Source: Lumbricus rubellus
Lineage: Eukaryota > Annelida > Clitellata > Crassiclitellata > Lumbricidae
DNA length: 64,000 nt
Direction of reading: 5' to 3'
Assembly: GCA_945859605.1 (NCBI GenBank)
Contig: OX243820.1
Coordinates: 24,733,559 to 24,797,558, forward strand
Shown here in pieces: positions 55,301-64,000 of this stretch. The notes under the pieces were generated by a model, which saw nothing but the letters and a program-made list of their open reading frames with translations, was not told the DNA's origin and did no database searches. Position numbers and translations under genes: made by a program. Each line of letters opens with the position of its first letter. Position 1 is the stretch's first letter.

Positions 55301-57449
55301 TCTTTCGCGACGGATTTCTTTTGCATGAAGAAGCGATCAAAAAACAGATGTCGCCACCGCTGCAGAAATGTAGGCCATTGTAGGGCATGCAATATTGTCT
55401 CTGCTTTTGTTCTGCTGCTATGTAATTCTTCCCCTCTAACGTCTATTTCCCCGTTCACAGTTGCCTATATCCAAGGTATGCACTATGCAATGCATACTTG
55501 CATAGTGTCAAACAATTCCGCTCCGTAGCGCATTGGATAACACACTAGGATGGAGATCAGCGGACCCGAGTTCAAGCCCTGTAGGATAGATGTGCTTTGT
55601 AAGTTGCTATTAGCACCGTGTATTGTTCCGTTAGTAGCCTATAGTTAAGATTGATGTCTTCTGTGAATTGTGTTTTTGTGATTTGTTTCAGGTGCATAAC
55701 TTTACAATGTAACTAGTCGCGGTCTGTCAACTGGAATGTTCAATAAAGGAATAATTATTATTATTGCTAAGCTTATACAGAATTATTGTACTCTATACAA
55801 CTTGAATAAAATCCACATGCTGCAGTATGTAACTACGTTTTGATATTATCAAAACGGAGGTAGCCTACATAGGCTACTACATACCACATCATTCATTGAC
55901 TTGCACTAAAAGGTAGGCCCATACATAACGCGTCATTCATAGCAGTTAAGAGGTACATGACAGGCTATTCATAGTACTGGAGAGGCACCTTATCATTCAT
56001 GGTACTGAAAAGCTGTATCAACATGCAATTCATAGTGCTGCCATTCATAAGTACTGAAAGGTATGTACCATGTTATACACAGTACTAAAAAAGTACATAC
56101 CATACCAAACATAGCAATGAAGAGGTACAACATACTATGCCTGTCTTATCATCTGTAGTGTCGAAGGGGTGAAATCCATGCCATTTATATTACTGAAAAT
56201 GTACTAGACCACGATACCATTCATAGTAATGAGTAAAGTACAAACCACACCATACTATAGCACTAAGAGGTACATACCATACCACTCATAGTAATGAGGA
56301 GTTACAAACCACACCATACTATAGCACTAAGAGGTACATACCATGCTATTCATAGCAAAGAAGAGGTACAACATACCATGTCGAAGATCTGTGTGAGGGT
56401 TAGACCCATTCGAATCATAACGACCTCCGTAGCATTCCTCACAGGACGAACTGCTCTCTCGTACTTCCTCAGCAACATATTCATCAGTCGTTGCTCGGTC
56501 GGCAGAGTCTCGTCATCATAATATCCATCATCATCATCATCGTCGTCGTTGTCGTCGTCGTCGATGATGTCATCGCCGCCATCGTCGTCGTAATCATCGC
56601 AGTTACTTTTCTGCTTTTTCTTTTTGCGGCGACATTTTTTGTCGATTTCTTGGGAGATTCGCTTCAGCTTGTCTATGCATTCGCTGGTGTTATTCGAGGT
56701 GACATTCGAGTTCGATGAAATGGTGTTCACTGTTACTTCAACTGAGGTAATATTCGAGGTCACAGCACCTGTGGTGATATTATCATGCGCTGCAGTTTCT
56801 GCTAAAGTGCTATTCTGATTTGAACTCTCTGTTACGGAATTCGGTGTCATCGTGGTGTAGTCCGGTGTTAGGTGGTGATCATCTTCCAATGTGTCACTCG
56901 GGCGATTATTATCGTTGATAACTTCATTCTCGGCCTTTGACTTGTTAGTAGGACCACCAGCAGCCGTAGATACATTGAGGAGATGCTTGTCACGTGCCGC
57001 TTTGATGGACCTCAACCGAACAAGAGCCAGGTTCATTTTAACACCTCGGTCACCGGATATCCCTCGATCCTCAACCGCCGAGCCCCTCTCCAGACCACCC
57101 TTCCCATGTTCCTTGCCACCCGAAGGTTGGACACCGCCGACCCTTGATCTGTCACGCGTCCTCTTCGCTTCCCCTCTTTCTCGGTCTCGGCTTCTCGGAA
57201 TTAGCTGCGATTCGTCGACAGGTGGCGACGTCCATCTTGGATTCTGGGTGTGGCCGTGTACAGCAGACGACAGGAGAGTCCTACTTCCGGTGGAGGAGGA
57301 ATCGTTGTCGACGGTCGATGAATCCGACCGGAAGAAGAAGGGCGGAGGGCGCGGAGTTCTTCCGGCGGAAGTGGCGTTTGACGGAACAGCAGCAGAGGAG
57401 AGGAGGGACGTTCGACGGTCTAATGGATCGGCGGTAGCGAACGTCACGA
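48442..57449 (-). CDS. Nicotinic acetylcholine receptor alpha-type subunit with long N-terminal extension (join of 6 exons, 5' end missing)
   Basis: Exons from 5' to 3': 57449-56377, 54386-54342, 53184-53075, 50860-50680, 50040-49686 and 49100-48442, about 806 residues to the stop. Exon lengths (45, 110 nt) and junctions match vertebrate nAChR genes. After an extension of about 317 residues comes the ligand-binding domain: QIFDM-DEKNQ, Trp in NVWLDQ (loop D), PDIVLYN (loop A), the 13-residue Cys loop, GSWTYDG (loop B) and [11 protein letters not shown] (loop C, vicinal Cys, so alpha-type). M1, M2 ([13 protein letters not shown], cation-type with Glu before Lys), M3, a loop of about 150 residues and M4 follow. 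It forms ligand-gated cation channels at the cell surface, alone or with partners. Closest in motifs to alpha9/10- or alpha7-type subunits. Odd points: the extension, Arg at M2 position 17' and Phe for the loop C Tyr. Confidence 0.93.
49686..50040 (-). CDS. nAChR exon with loop C, M1 and M2
   Basis: Acceptor TTATTTTCAG and donor GTGAGT on the - strand, 355 nt. Carries [12 protein letters not shown]1 ([17 protein letters not shown]), and M2 ending in [11 protein letters not shown]. The Arg codon at 49734-49732 is position 17' of M2. Confidence 0.95.
50243..50542. mobile_element. Non-autonomous hAT-like element in nAChR intron
   Basis: 300 bp, ends CAAGGCCGTAGCC and GCTACGGCCTTG, flanks TCTCCACG and TCTACACA (close, not identical). 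A 15-bp G run sits near its left end. Same family as 20659-20937. Confidence 0.8.
50680..50860 (-). CDS. nAChR exon with Cys loop and loop B
   Basis: 181 nt between acceptor CCTATAG and donor GTAATG on the - strand. Encodes [13 protein letters not shown], the Cys loop (Cys, 13 residues with FPFD, Cys) and GSWTYDGFQ. Confidence 0.94.
50990..51250 (-). mobile_element. LINE-type 3' tail, minus strand
   Basis: Read on the - strand, GGGAGCGCTTCCGAGTAG followed by ACACTATATAAATCTC, the tail form seen on LINEs here. A similar fragment is at 54010-54085. Confidence 0.55.
51250..52240. other. nAChR intron sequence
   Basis: No exon or clear repeat seen. Confidence 0.45.
52241..52415. repeat. (ATC)n-(ATT)n microsatellite
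   Basis: About 50 bp of ATC/CAT units followed by about 120 bp of ATT units with few interruptions, in a receptor intron. Confidence 0.95.
53075..53184 (-). CDS. nAChR 110-nt exon (loop A)
   Basis: Donor GTAAGT and acceptor TTCTATAG on the - strand. Encodes [16 protein letters not shown] through [10 protein letters not shown]. The length equals the conserved 110-nt exon of the family. Confidence 0.95.
53227..53985 (+). mobile_element. 5'-truncated CR1/L2-like LINE with target duplication
   Basis: An open frame of about 230 codons encodes the region after the palm ([40 protein letters not shown]), then GGCGCTATATAAATGTTC and a (ATTACA)n tail. Flanked by the 10-bp repeat TTCATTCAAT (53217-53226 and 53986-53995), so both ends of the insertion are defined. 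It lies 42 bp upstream of the acceptor of a receptor exon, antisense to the gene. Confidence 0.88.
54342..54386 (-). CDS. nAChR 45-nt exon (loop D)
   Basis: Encodes [15 protein letters not shown] in phase 0 between acceptor TTATTTTAG and donor GTAAGA. The size and sequence are hallmarks of the nAChR family. Confidence 0.95.
54387..55514. other. nAChR intron sequence
   Basis: A LINE-tail-like fragment on the - strand near 54665-54760 (GGGAGCGCCTCTGAG); otherwise nothing supported. Confidence 0.45.
55515..55650 (+). mobile_element. tRNA-derived SINE
   Basis: GTAGCGCATTGGATAACAC (A-box region), B box GAGTTCAAGCCCT, then GATGTGCTTTGTAAGTTGCT and TTAGCACCGTGTATTG. Same family as 38135-38300. Confidence 0.72.
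55905..56375. repeat. Diverged minisatellite at an nAChR splice donor
   Basis: About ten copies of a 40-55 bp unit with AGGTACATACCAT, CATTCATAGTACTGAA and AAACCACACCATACTATAG. The right end abuts the exon at 56377; the 5' splice site (ATG-GTATGT on the - strand) is part of the last unit. Confidence 0.85.
56377..57449 (-). CDS. nAChR exon with N-terminal extension and start of ligand-binding domain
   Basis: 1073 nt, acceptor GTTTTATTCCAG (phase 1) and donor GTATGT on the - strand. About 317 residues precede the receptor domain (which starts near [16 protein letters not shown]): Ser/Thr/Pro-rich, then Arg/Asp-rich ([14 protein letters not shown]), then about ten N-X-S/T sequons, then [11 protein letters not shown], then a poly-Asp run. 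No hydrophobic segment. Lacking a signal peptide, the exon must be joined to an upstream one. The open frame reaching 57546 into TA repeats is intron. Confidence 0.88.
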
Positions 57450-57481
57450 CTGGAATAAAACAGACGCTTTGTTCATCGGTC

Positions 57482-57520
57482 CGTAGACTATATATATATA
57501 TATATATATATATACGTACT
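57482..57520. repeat. (TA)n microsatellite in nAChR intron
   Basis: An uninterrupted TA run of about 35 bp, about 40 bp upstream of the acceptor of the receptor exon on the - strand. Confidence 0.92.
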
Positions 57521-57791
57521 ATGTGATATACATATATAATATACATGTAAATATATATTTATGCAGCGACAGACAATTATATTGTGTGTTGCACTGTCGT
57601 TGTGTAAGTACATATTTTGTATATTTAATTATTTATAATACTGTGATACTATTATTATGTGATGTAGGCTTATATGCAGGTCTTGTAGCTATTGCTAGCA
57701 ATGTGCAATGTGCATGCATGCATGGATGCATGTCGGTGTTAGTCCACTGAAGTATATTTTTCATGTATGCATAATTGCATGCATGTATATA

Positions 57792-58801
57792 CAGGGTGGG
57801 CCAAAAAAAGTGAGAACATCGCGTAAAAAGTAGTATAATTGCATCAAAGCTTGTTTCACTGTATCCAAAATAGCTTAAATTGTTTGCTCATTCACTTACT
57901 TACCTATTTAGCTATATGATGTCTTTATTTCGACGCATTTTAAAGCAAAATTTACAACTCAAAACGTACAAGCGTGTAATCGGGCAGAAGCTAAATGAAA
58001 ATGTCACTTCGAAACGCTTGCAACGCCGTCGGCAGCCACTTGAGCGGTTTCCTAATGAAAGAAGTGTACGATCGAAGCATCTGGTTTACAGACGAAAAGA
58101 CATTCACCGATGCCACTCCAGTTAACTGTTTATTCCGTTGAAACAAAGAAAAATGTAAGTTCAGGAAAGTCGACTCATACGAGAACGTGACCATTTCAGA
58201 CGCGCGGTATCTTTTATATCAGTTGGTGTGTCTCGAATTGGTAAAACTAATATTGTGTTCGTTGAACCAGGCGCCAAAGTAAACAGTGAATACTATTGTG
58301 GACATGTTCTGAGACAAGGCGATATGTGATCGCCATAACTGGACATTACAGCAGCAAGATGGAGCTCCATCTCATAGGCCTACAGCGAAAAATACAATCA
58401 ACTTTCTTTGGCAGGAGAATGTTAACTTCATCGAGCTAGACATGTGGCCACCGAACAGTTGTGATTTAAACACAGTAGATTATGCCATATGGGATGCTTT
58501 GCATGAAAAAGTCTACCTTCGGCGAAAATTTACCACAGTTGAGCAGCTCAAGTTGGCAGTAATCGAACCTCGAAGAATGAAGAAATCTGGGACAGCGTTT
58601 TATTGACATGTAGTAGCATAAACGAGTGGCGTTGACGCTTAGAAAAACTCGTTGAGAAGCAAGGAGGACACATTGAACATGATTTCTGATTAGCTAAATA
58701 CTTGGCAAACAAAAATATATGAAAACAATATAATTAATTGAATTATATTTGTAAATAACTCGTATTCTACAAGGTGTTCTCACTTTTTTTGGCCCACCCT
58801 G
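57792..58801 (+). mobile_element. Mariner element with degenerate transposase
   Basis: 1010 bp, inverted ends CAGGGTGGGCCAAAAAAAG and CTTTTTTTGGCCCACCCTG (identity continues through GTGAGAACA), with TA on both sides. Conceptual fragments: RRILKQNLQL near 57925, SIWFTDEKTFT (58075), LQQDGAPSHRPTAKNTINFL (58345) and WPPNSCDLNTVDYAIWDAL (58445), the catalytic-core motifs of a mariner-type DDE transposase. Several frameshifts, so inactive. In the 5' intron of the receptor gene. Confidence 0.92.
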
Positions 58802-59374
58802 TAGATCTATAAAATATATGTGCTTTTTATAATTAGGGCATGTAACGTTTACTTGTGTAGTTTATGGGTGTAGGTACATAATGACATTTTAATGCATGAA
58901 CAGTTGAACACATCATTATTATTGGGCTGAAGATAGCACGCGAAGATAAGGTAGAGAGTCCCGTGGACAGTTACATGTACATGTACCTACTGCTATAGGT
59001 ACATGTAAGTTGTAGTAGTAGTTTGAGTTCAACAACACTGTGATAACAAAAGATCATTAGCGTCACCCTCCTTCTTTATCCATGCTTGGGACAGGCACTG
59101 CCGAAAGGAAGGCAGTGGCGGATTAGATATTTCAGAGCAAAATTAATGCTTAAGGTCTGTTTATACGGAAGTTCCATTAAATCAAGTAAGTCGACTCAAA
59201 TGCATACGAAAGTCAGCCAGTAATTGCACAAATATTTTATCACGAATCCCCGTCGCCATTGAAAACCCGGTATACAACAAGCTATTGTCTGTGTCTTCTG
59301 TTATTTCGTTAAGTTTTACGGCGCAGTTGTGAAAAAATACAGAAAAAGCAACGCAAACAGGGTCTGTGCAGTAG
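58802..59374. other. nAChR 5' intron or upstream sequence
   Basis: At 59050-59130 a block (CTTGGGACAGGCACTGCCG, then GGCAGTGGCGGATTAG) resembles the reverse of 29955-30010 and hAT-like ends. No exon seen. Confidence 0.4.
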
Positions 59375-59511
59375 CAGGGTGAGAATTTCCGGGGGTTGGT
59401 TCAACCCCCCAGTCTTTTTTAGAGCCCCATGTTAAAGTATGTTTTTCATACCCCAATTTCAAGTTTAGCATAGGCCAACCCCCCAGTTATTTTTCCACAA
59501 TTCTCATACTG
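59375..59511. mobile_element. Short non-autonomous hAT-like element
   Basis: 137 bp, ends CAGGGTGAGAATTTCC and AATTCTCATACTG, with a perfect 8-bp duplication TGCAGTAG (59367-59374 and 59512-59519). Second copy at 1422-1571. Confidence 0.88.
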
Positions 59512-59754
59512 TGCAGTAGTAGGCCGATACATTTGTGCTGAAATGGAGACGGGCAGTTTGGACAACCTGTAATAAAGTAGAATGGATTGAGAATTTACTG
59601 TGATAGAAATGAATTGCGAATGCAGTTGCAGTATACAAACCGCAGAAGGAACGGATTGTTACAATTTATTGGATGGAGACAGTTCGCCATGAATCGGAAA
59701 AGATTGATCATGCCCAACATATTCATCGCTCGTAACTCCTGATGAAAAAAGTTA

Positions 59755-59835
59755 TGTGTGGATGAGTGTGTGTGTATGTGTGTGTATGTATGTGTATGTG
59801 TGTGTGCGTGCGCGTGCGCGTGTGCGTGTATGTGC
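59755..59835. repeat. (TG)n/(TGTATG)n/(CGTGTG)n microsatellite
   Basis: About 80 bp of alternating purine-pyrimidine TG and CG units, a sequence able to adopt Z-form. Confidence 0.9.
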
Positions 59836-60428
59836 AAGTGGGTGTTTGCGTGGCACGGTGGCCATGTCACAGATCCATGGTAGAACAACGTGCTAAAAAT
59901 CACGGCATTATATAGGCGGAGCATTATAGTCTTCAGACTAAATCCATATTTTCGTCTTGAGCTTTGTTGTACCGTAAGCGTTGTTTCGTTCTAGAACTCG
60001 ATCTTCGTCTATTTGCTTTTGTTTTATTCATTTATTGACTTGCAAGTCACATCAATATTCACATAACAGTAACAGACATTAACAACAATAAAATTTCAAC
60101 AAGAAAATTGTTATGAACTTATTATCAGTGCAGGTCAATGAGTCAGCCGACAAAGGTCTAAAAGACCCGCTAAGACTCGGCTGGCTCATTTACAAACTTA
60201 ATTCCTGCAAAGGTTAATGTGAAGGATCAAAAATTCCACCAAGACGAGGAGACACCAATCTACATACATCAGGTTAAGTTGAATATGAAGCGGTTCACAA
60301 AAAATAACAGAATAACAGAGGGCCACACAACAAATGTAAATGCAAAGCCTGAAAACATCTTAAGGTCAAGCATGTATCTCATTCAAACGGGGAGGAGGAG
60401 GCAGTCCCATAAACTTTTTAAGTCCCCA

Positions 60429-61385
60429 TTATAATTTACACAAATATAAAAAGTACTTTAGTTTGTTTTTAAAATGTTTAATGGAAACAGCAGTTCTTAT
60501 GTCCTCAGGGAGAGAATTCCATACCGATGGGCCAGTGCATTTAATACAGAATTGCTTAAGATTGAGTCTTGCGCTGGCACACCGGTAACTATTAGATGAC
60601 CTGGTGTCATAGTCATGGATATCAGAGCCGAGGGAAAAGAATCCATTAAAGTTGGGAGGCAACACACGATGATGATACCTGAACATAAACAGTCCTATTT
60701 GCAATTTTGTAATATCACATAGCTTTAGAATTTTGTGTTTAAGAAATATAGGTTTAGTGCTTGAACTCCAGAGCAGACCAAATATCACACGGATAGCACG
60801 TTTCTGAAGAATTTCCAAAGCATTCAAGCGACAGTGATAGTTAGAGCCCCATGCTATAATGCAATATGATAAGTAAGGAAAAATTAGGGCATAGTACAGG
60901 CCAACCAAAGAAGTTCTGGGTAAGCAATGTCTTACACGAGACAATATACTAATGTTTTTAGCAATTTTCTAGATATATGGTTGATGTGGTCCGTCCATGT
61001 CAAATGTTGGTCAATGTACACACCTAAAAATTTACAGGATGAAACTTGACAGATAGATTTCCCATCCATGGCAATCCTAAAATCATGAGGGGGTAGGCCC
61101 AGAGATTTGCGATGGGAGCGGAAAATTATAAAGTTAGTCTTTTCAATATTAAGAGACAATATTAAGTTTGCCTTGAACCAAGAAGAGATTAGCTGAAGCT
61201 CACAGTTGGCTCTTTTAAATAGAGACTCCAAAGATTTATCCGAAATAAAAACATTTGTATCGTCAGCAAACAGCACAAAATGGAGTATTCTTGAGGTTTT
61301 TGATAAGTCATTAACATAAATTAAGAATAGTAATGGCCCCAAAATGGATCCTTGAGGGACCCCACAGGTAATACGTCTATCTCTT
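60429..61385 (-). mobile_element. 5'-truncated non-LTR retrotransposon (reverse transcriptase)
   Basis: On the - strand: GVPQGSILGPLLFLIYVNDL and LFADDTNVFI (catalytic FADD) in 61385-60932, then after a frameshift in 60944-60429 the region LYYALIFPYLSYCIIAWG, LQKRAIRVIFG, YDTRSS and GPSVWNSLPEDI to the stop. Endonuclease and most of the fingers are missing. Distinct from the CR1/L2-like copies with GCGCTATATAAAT tails. Possible 3' UTR runs to about 60010. Confidence 0.92.
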
Positions 61386-62784
61386 TATCTACACGTATAT
61401 GTCTACATAAATATATAGATCCTACTCCATCTTTCTTTTTCTGTATATAGACCTAACTATAGGCCTATGTGTATATTATTATACATGTATATACAGAAAA
61501 AGAAAGACGGAGTATCCGTCTCCCTCTTTCTGTCTTTCTTCTTCGTCTTCCTCTCGGTAATCCCCTTTCCGTTTCCATCCGAAAGCATCCCTTTGTACGT
61601 CTTCCCCTCACCATCTATCCGCACCCGCCTTCCTCCCCATGCGTCCCTCCCTCCTTCCTTCCCTCTCTCCCGCTCCATGGTTTCAGTTTTTTCTCCGGAG
61701 TCCATCGGTCATCGTCTGTCGTCGCTGCTGGACCTGTCGCCGTCGTTCCGCATCGGCGATCGTCACATAGCGACAAAGATATATATTCACTCGGTCCGTC
61801 CAGATATATATATATGGATATATATATGAATATATAGATGAATACATAGAGTCTATGTGAATATATATATGTATATATATATATATGTATAGTCTATATA
61901 GATTCACTCGGCACCTTCCTCTGATTTGCGATCAACCAGCTTCCTCTCCACTGTCTCAAGAGAGGCGCTGCCATCTCTCTTTCGTCATCGCCTTTGTTGA
62001 TCTTTTCTCTGCATTTTTACAGACATTGAATGACCACGGTCAGAGGTCAGATGTCAGAGGTCAAGAGTTGTTGTTCAAGGGTCAACTGGACAGAAGCCTG
62101 GATTCAGTCATCAGTGTTGTGTGCATGCACAGAACGATCGTTTGCAGCCAGACTTCAGCAGCAAGAACAACCAGACTCACGAATTCGAACTGAAGTCGCG
62201 TTACTCAAATGTAAATCAACTCGAATTTTATAAGCTTATAGGCCTAACGACCGTATAAATACCGCCTCGCCCTGCTCGTTTTTCAATAAATTAATCCATC
62301 ACCACAGCTCAGCTGCCCGTTTGAATGTAGGCCACGTCTGTCGATATAGGTCCCTGTGTGTGGACTGTGCTAGCCCGAGTCGCAGTCCGCTAATGAATTC
62401 CTGACGGTAATTAAAACTAAACCGGGCGACCGCACGTTTCGGGTTACTGGCCTTTGTCACCATCGTACATGGAAAAGTCTTCCCGCGTCTCTTATGGACT
62501 CTAGAAGCCAAAAGCTTTTATGTTTATGAAGATCAGTTTAAAATGTAGTCTACTTTTATGTGGCAACTTAGTATTTGCGCGACAGCTGACAGCGTAAAGT
62601 AGGTCTATACTTTAGAAGTTTAGATGTAGGTCACCTAACTTATAAGCTTAGATTGTTGCAGACCATAACCATAACCACAGTTTTTATTGCTCAAAGTGAC
62701 AGTTGACAAAACATCTTTATTACATACAGTGTCTATAGAAACTAACAAAAAGCAAAAGGAGAGAACCCTTAAGGGACTACTGTC
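61386..62784. other. Low-complexity and unassigned sequence
   Basis: CT-rich tract at 61500-61690 and TA-rich tract at 61785-61900, giving artefactual frames. From 61900 to 62784 I see no supported exon, although the missing receptor signal exon could lie here or beyond. Confidence 0.45.
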
Positions 62785-63654
62785 CAGTGCCGGCGCTAGG
62801 GTACCGGGGGCCCCCCCCCAATAAAACTTGAGGCCCCCATATCTTGAGTTGTCATCTCAGCAAAATTTCTCATAGGCTAAGTGCTGAAAGACATAGTGTA
62901 AGACATCAATAAATGTCCCCTCCCAATAATTATTGTTAAATTTTTTGGAATTTCCACGCTGTAGGCCTAATTGTAGAATTTTAAGCGGTCATCTTTACAA
63001 AATTTCTCATTTTTTAATGCTGTTAGGCTAGTCGTGGTTTAGGACTTCAGAGTGTCCCCTCTCCATTGTTTAAATCTGTCCGATTTGCGTGGTTTCAGGA
63101 ATCAGGATAGAACGGATTAGAACCGTCATGAAAGGTATAATTACCAGCTACATTTGAGGCCCCTTGCAAACTTAAGATCCGACACGTACCATGGACATCT
63201 GGAACCCTACACAGGATTTAATGTTTGGGCCTCACGCAGGTTTTATTTTGGAGCCTCATCCAATTGGCAATTACAATAAGTTACAATTTATAAATGTTGT
63301 GTTTGAGAAAGTGGATGAAACTGCCTGAGTTAGTTTAAATTGCTTTAATTACGTCCAAAATCAGTATGGCCGGTATGACGTTTGAATTAGGTCTGCTATG
63401 GCAGTGCCGTATGGTTAGTTGAGGCATGCACCAGGCCGGATCTGGGGCCTCAAATAAATGCACCGGTTTAAGAAATATACAGTCACAAATAGGCATAATG
63501 ACCAGCTAAATTTGGGGGCCCCTGAGGGCCCCTTAAAACTATATGCAGTCACAAATAGGCATAATGACCAGCTAAACTTGGGGGCCCCCTGGGGGCCCCT
63601 TCAAACTCGGGGCCCCCCCAAATGGGGGGCGTGGGGGTGCTAGCGCCGGCACTG
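62785..63654. mobile_element. Non-autonomous hAT-like element
   Basis: 870 bp, inverted ends CAGTGCCGGCGCTAG and CTAGCGCCGGCACTG, with a perfect 8-bp duplication CTACTGTC (62777-62784 and 63655-63662). Near the right end an internal unit with AGTCACAAATAGGCATAATG is repeated twice (63480-63600). No transposase. Confidence 0.92.
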
Positions 63655-63662
63655 CTACTGTC

Positions 63663-64000
63663 CCACTGTCAGGGTTTCCCAAATACAAGTGAAAGTAAAC
63701 AGCAACAGGTTAGATCTATACGAATAATAGAGTATTAAAGTTAAATTTTTATCTTAACTAGTTAACTAAACATCCTGCATAAATCGTAGTAAATTCATAA
63801 ACAAATACAAATGTAACAGAAGGTTTGTAAAAAAAGTCATATGTTTATTTTCAAATTTACTCACACAAAGACTGTGTTTCGATTATAAAAATCTGATTAT
63901 ATCTGATAACAAAAATGAGCAGAACAGCATAAAATTATTCATAGCCTATCCTATTTGAATGTAGATCGCTACTCGAAAGTCGTATCAGAACGAACTGCAA
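63663..64000. other. Right edge, no recognisable feature
   Basis: AT-rich sequence without a supported feature. Confidence 0.4.

Noticed and set aside
56891..57526. 211-residue plus-strand frame
   Set aside because: Antisense shadow of the nAChR extension exon, which has splice sites and homology on the other strand.
57450..57546. Start of the receptor protein at the Met at 57546 with an IYIYIY hydrophobic run as a signal peptide
   Set aside because: The run comes from a (TA)n microsatellite, and a good acceptor (TTTTATTCCAG) at 57450 marks intron sequence.
59595..59924. 109-residue His-rich minus-strand frame
   Set aside because: Runs through the (TG)n microsatellite; no homology.

Overview
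The window looks like nuclear DNA of a marine invertebrate. Evidence: spliced genes with short exons in long introns, eukaryotic tRNA-Asp genes, tRNA-derived SINEs, CR1/L2-like LINE fragments, Tc1/mariner and hAT-like DNA elements, long microsatellites, and the palindrome TAGGCCTA scattered throughout. Foldback elements with subrepeated arms, like those described in sea urchins, and the gene types make a deuterostome (perhaps an echinoderm) plausible, but the species cannot be fixed from sequence alone.

Left two thirds (about 3.5-40 kb, + strand): a tandem cluster derived from one secreted trypsin/chymotrypsin-fold protease gene. Gene A (coding 8874-13917) and gene B (16173-29123) each rebuild into a complete protease with His, Asp and Ser of the triad. 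Between B and C lie two broken copies of the catalytic-serine exon (B', 30429-31084). Gene C (36425-39781) keeps the same promoter type, 5' UTR exon, signal-peptide exon and stop-carrying terminal exon, but has one 124-nt exon in place of the protease exons, so it would encode a 79-residue secreted peptide. Three homologous TATA promoters (TATA at 3760, 15468, 31541) precede A, B and C. Splice phases are consistent across the three genes, and the exon before the catalytic-serine exon ends in a GC (not GT) donor in both A and B.

Right third (48.4-57.5 kb, - strand): a nicotinic acetylcholine receptor alpha-type subunit (Cys-loop channel), complete from the ligand-binding domain to the stop codon. 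It carries an unusual, roughly 317-residue N-terminal extension rich in N-glycosylation sequons, with a polybasic and then a poly-Asp tract. The signal-peptide exon is not found and probably lies beyond 64 kb.

The rest is mostly mobile DNA, much of it delimited here by exact target-site duplications: hAT-like elements with 8-bp duplications (24297-27462, 27973-28205, 31808-35459, 45352-45710, 59375-59511, 62785-63654 and others), two foldback elements (5159-6138 and 42949-44134), Tc1/mariner elements (36568-37372, 45966-47197, 57792-58801), LINE fragments, SINEs, a satellite array (44200-45100) and a perfect (CAT)n array of about 1.56 kb (40433-41988). Two tRNA-Asp genes sit near the left edge.
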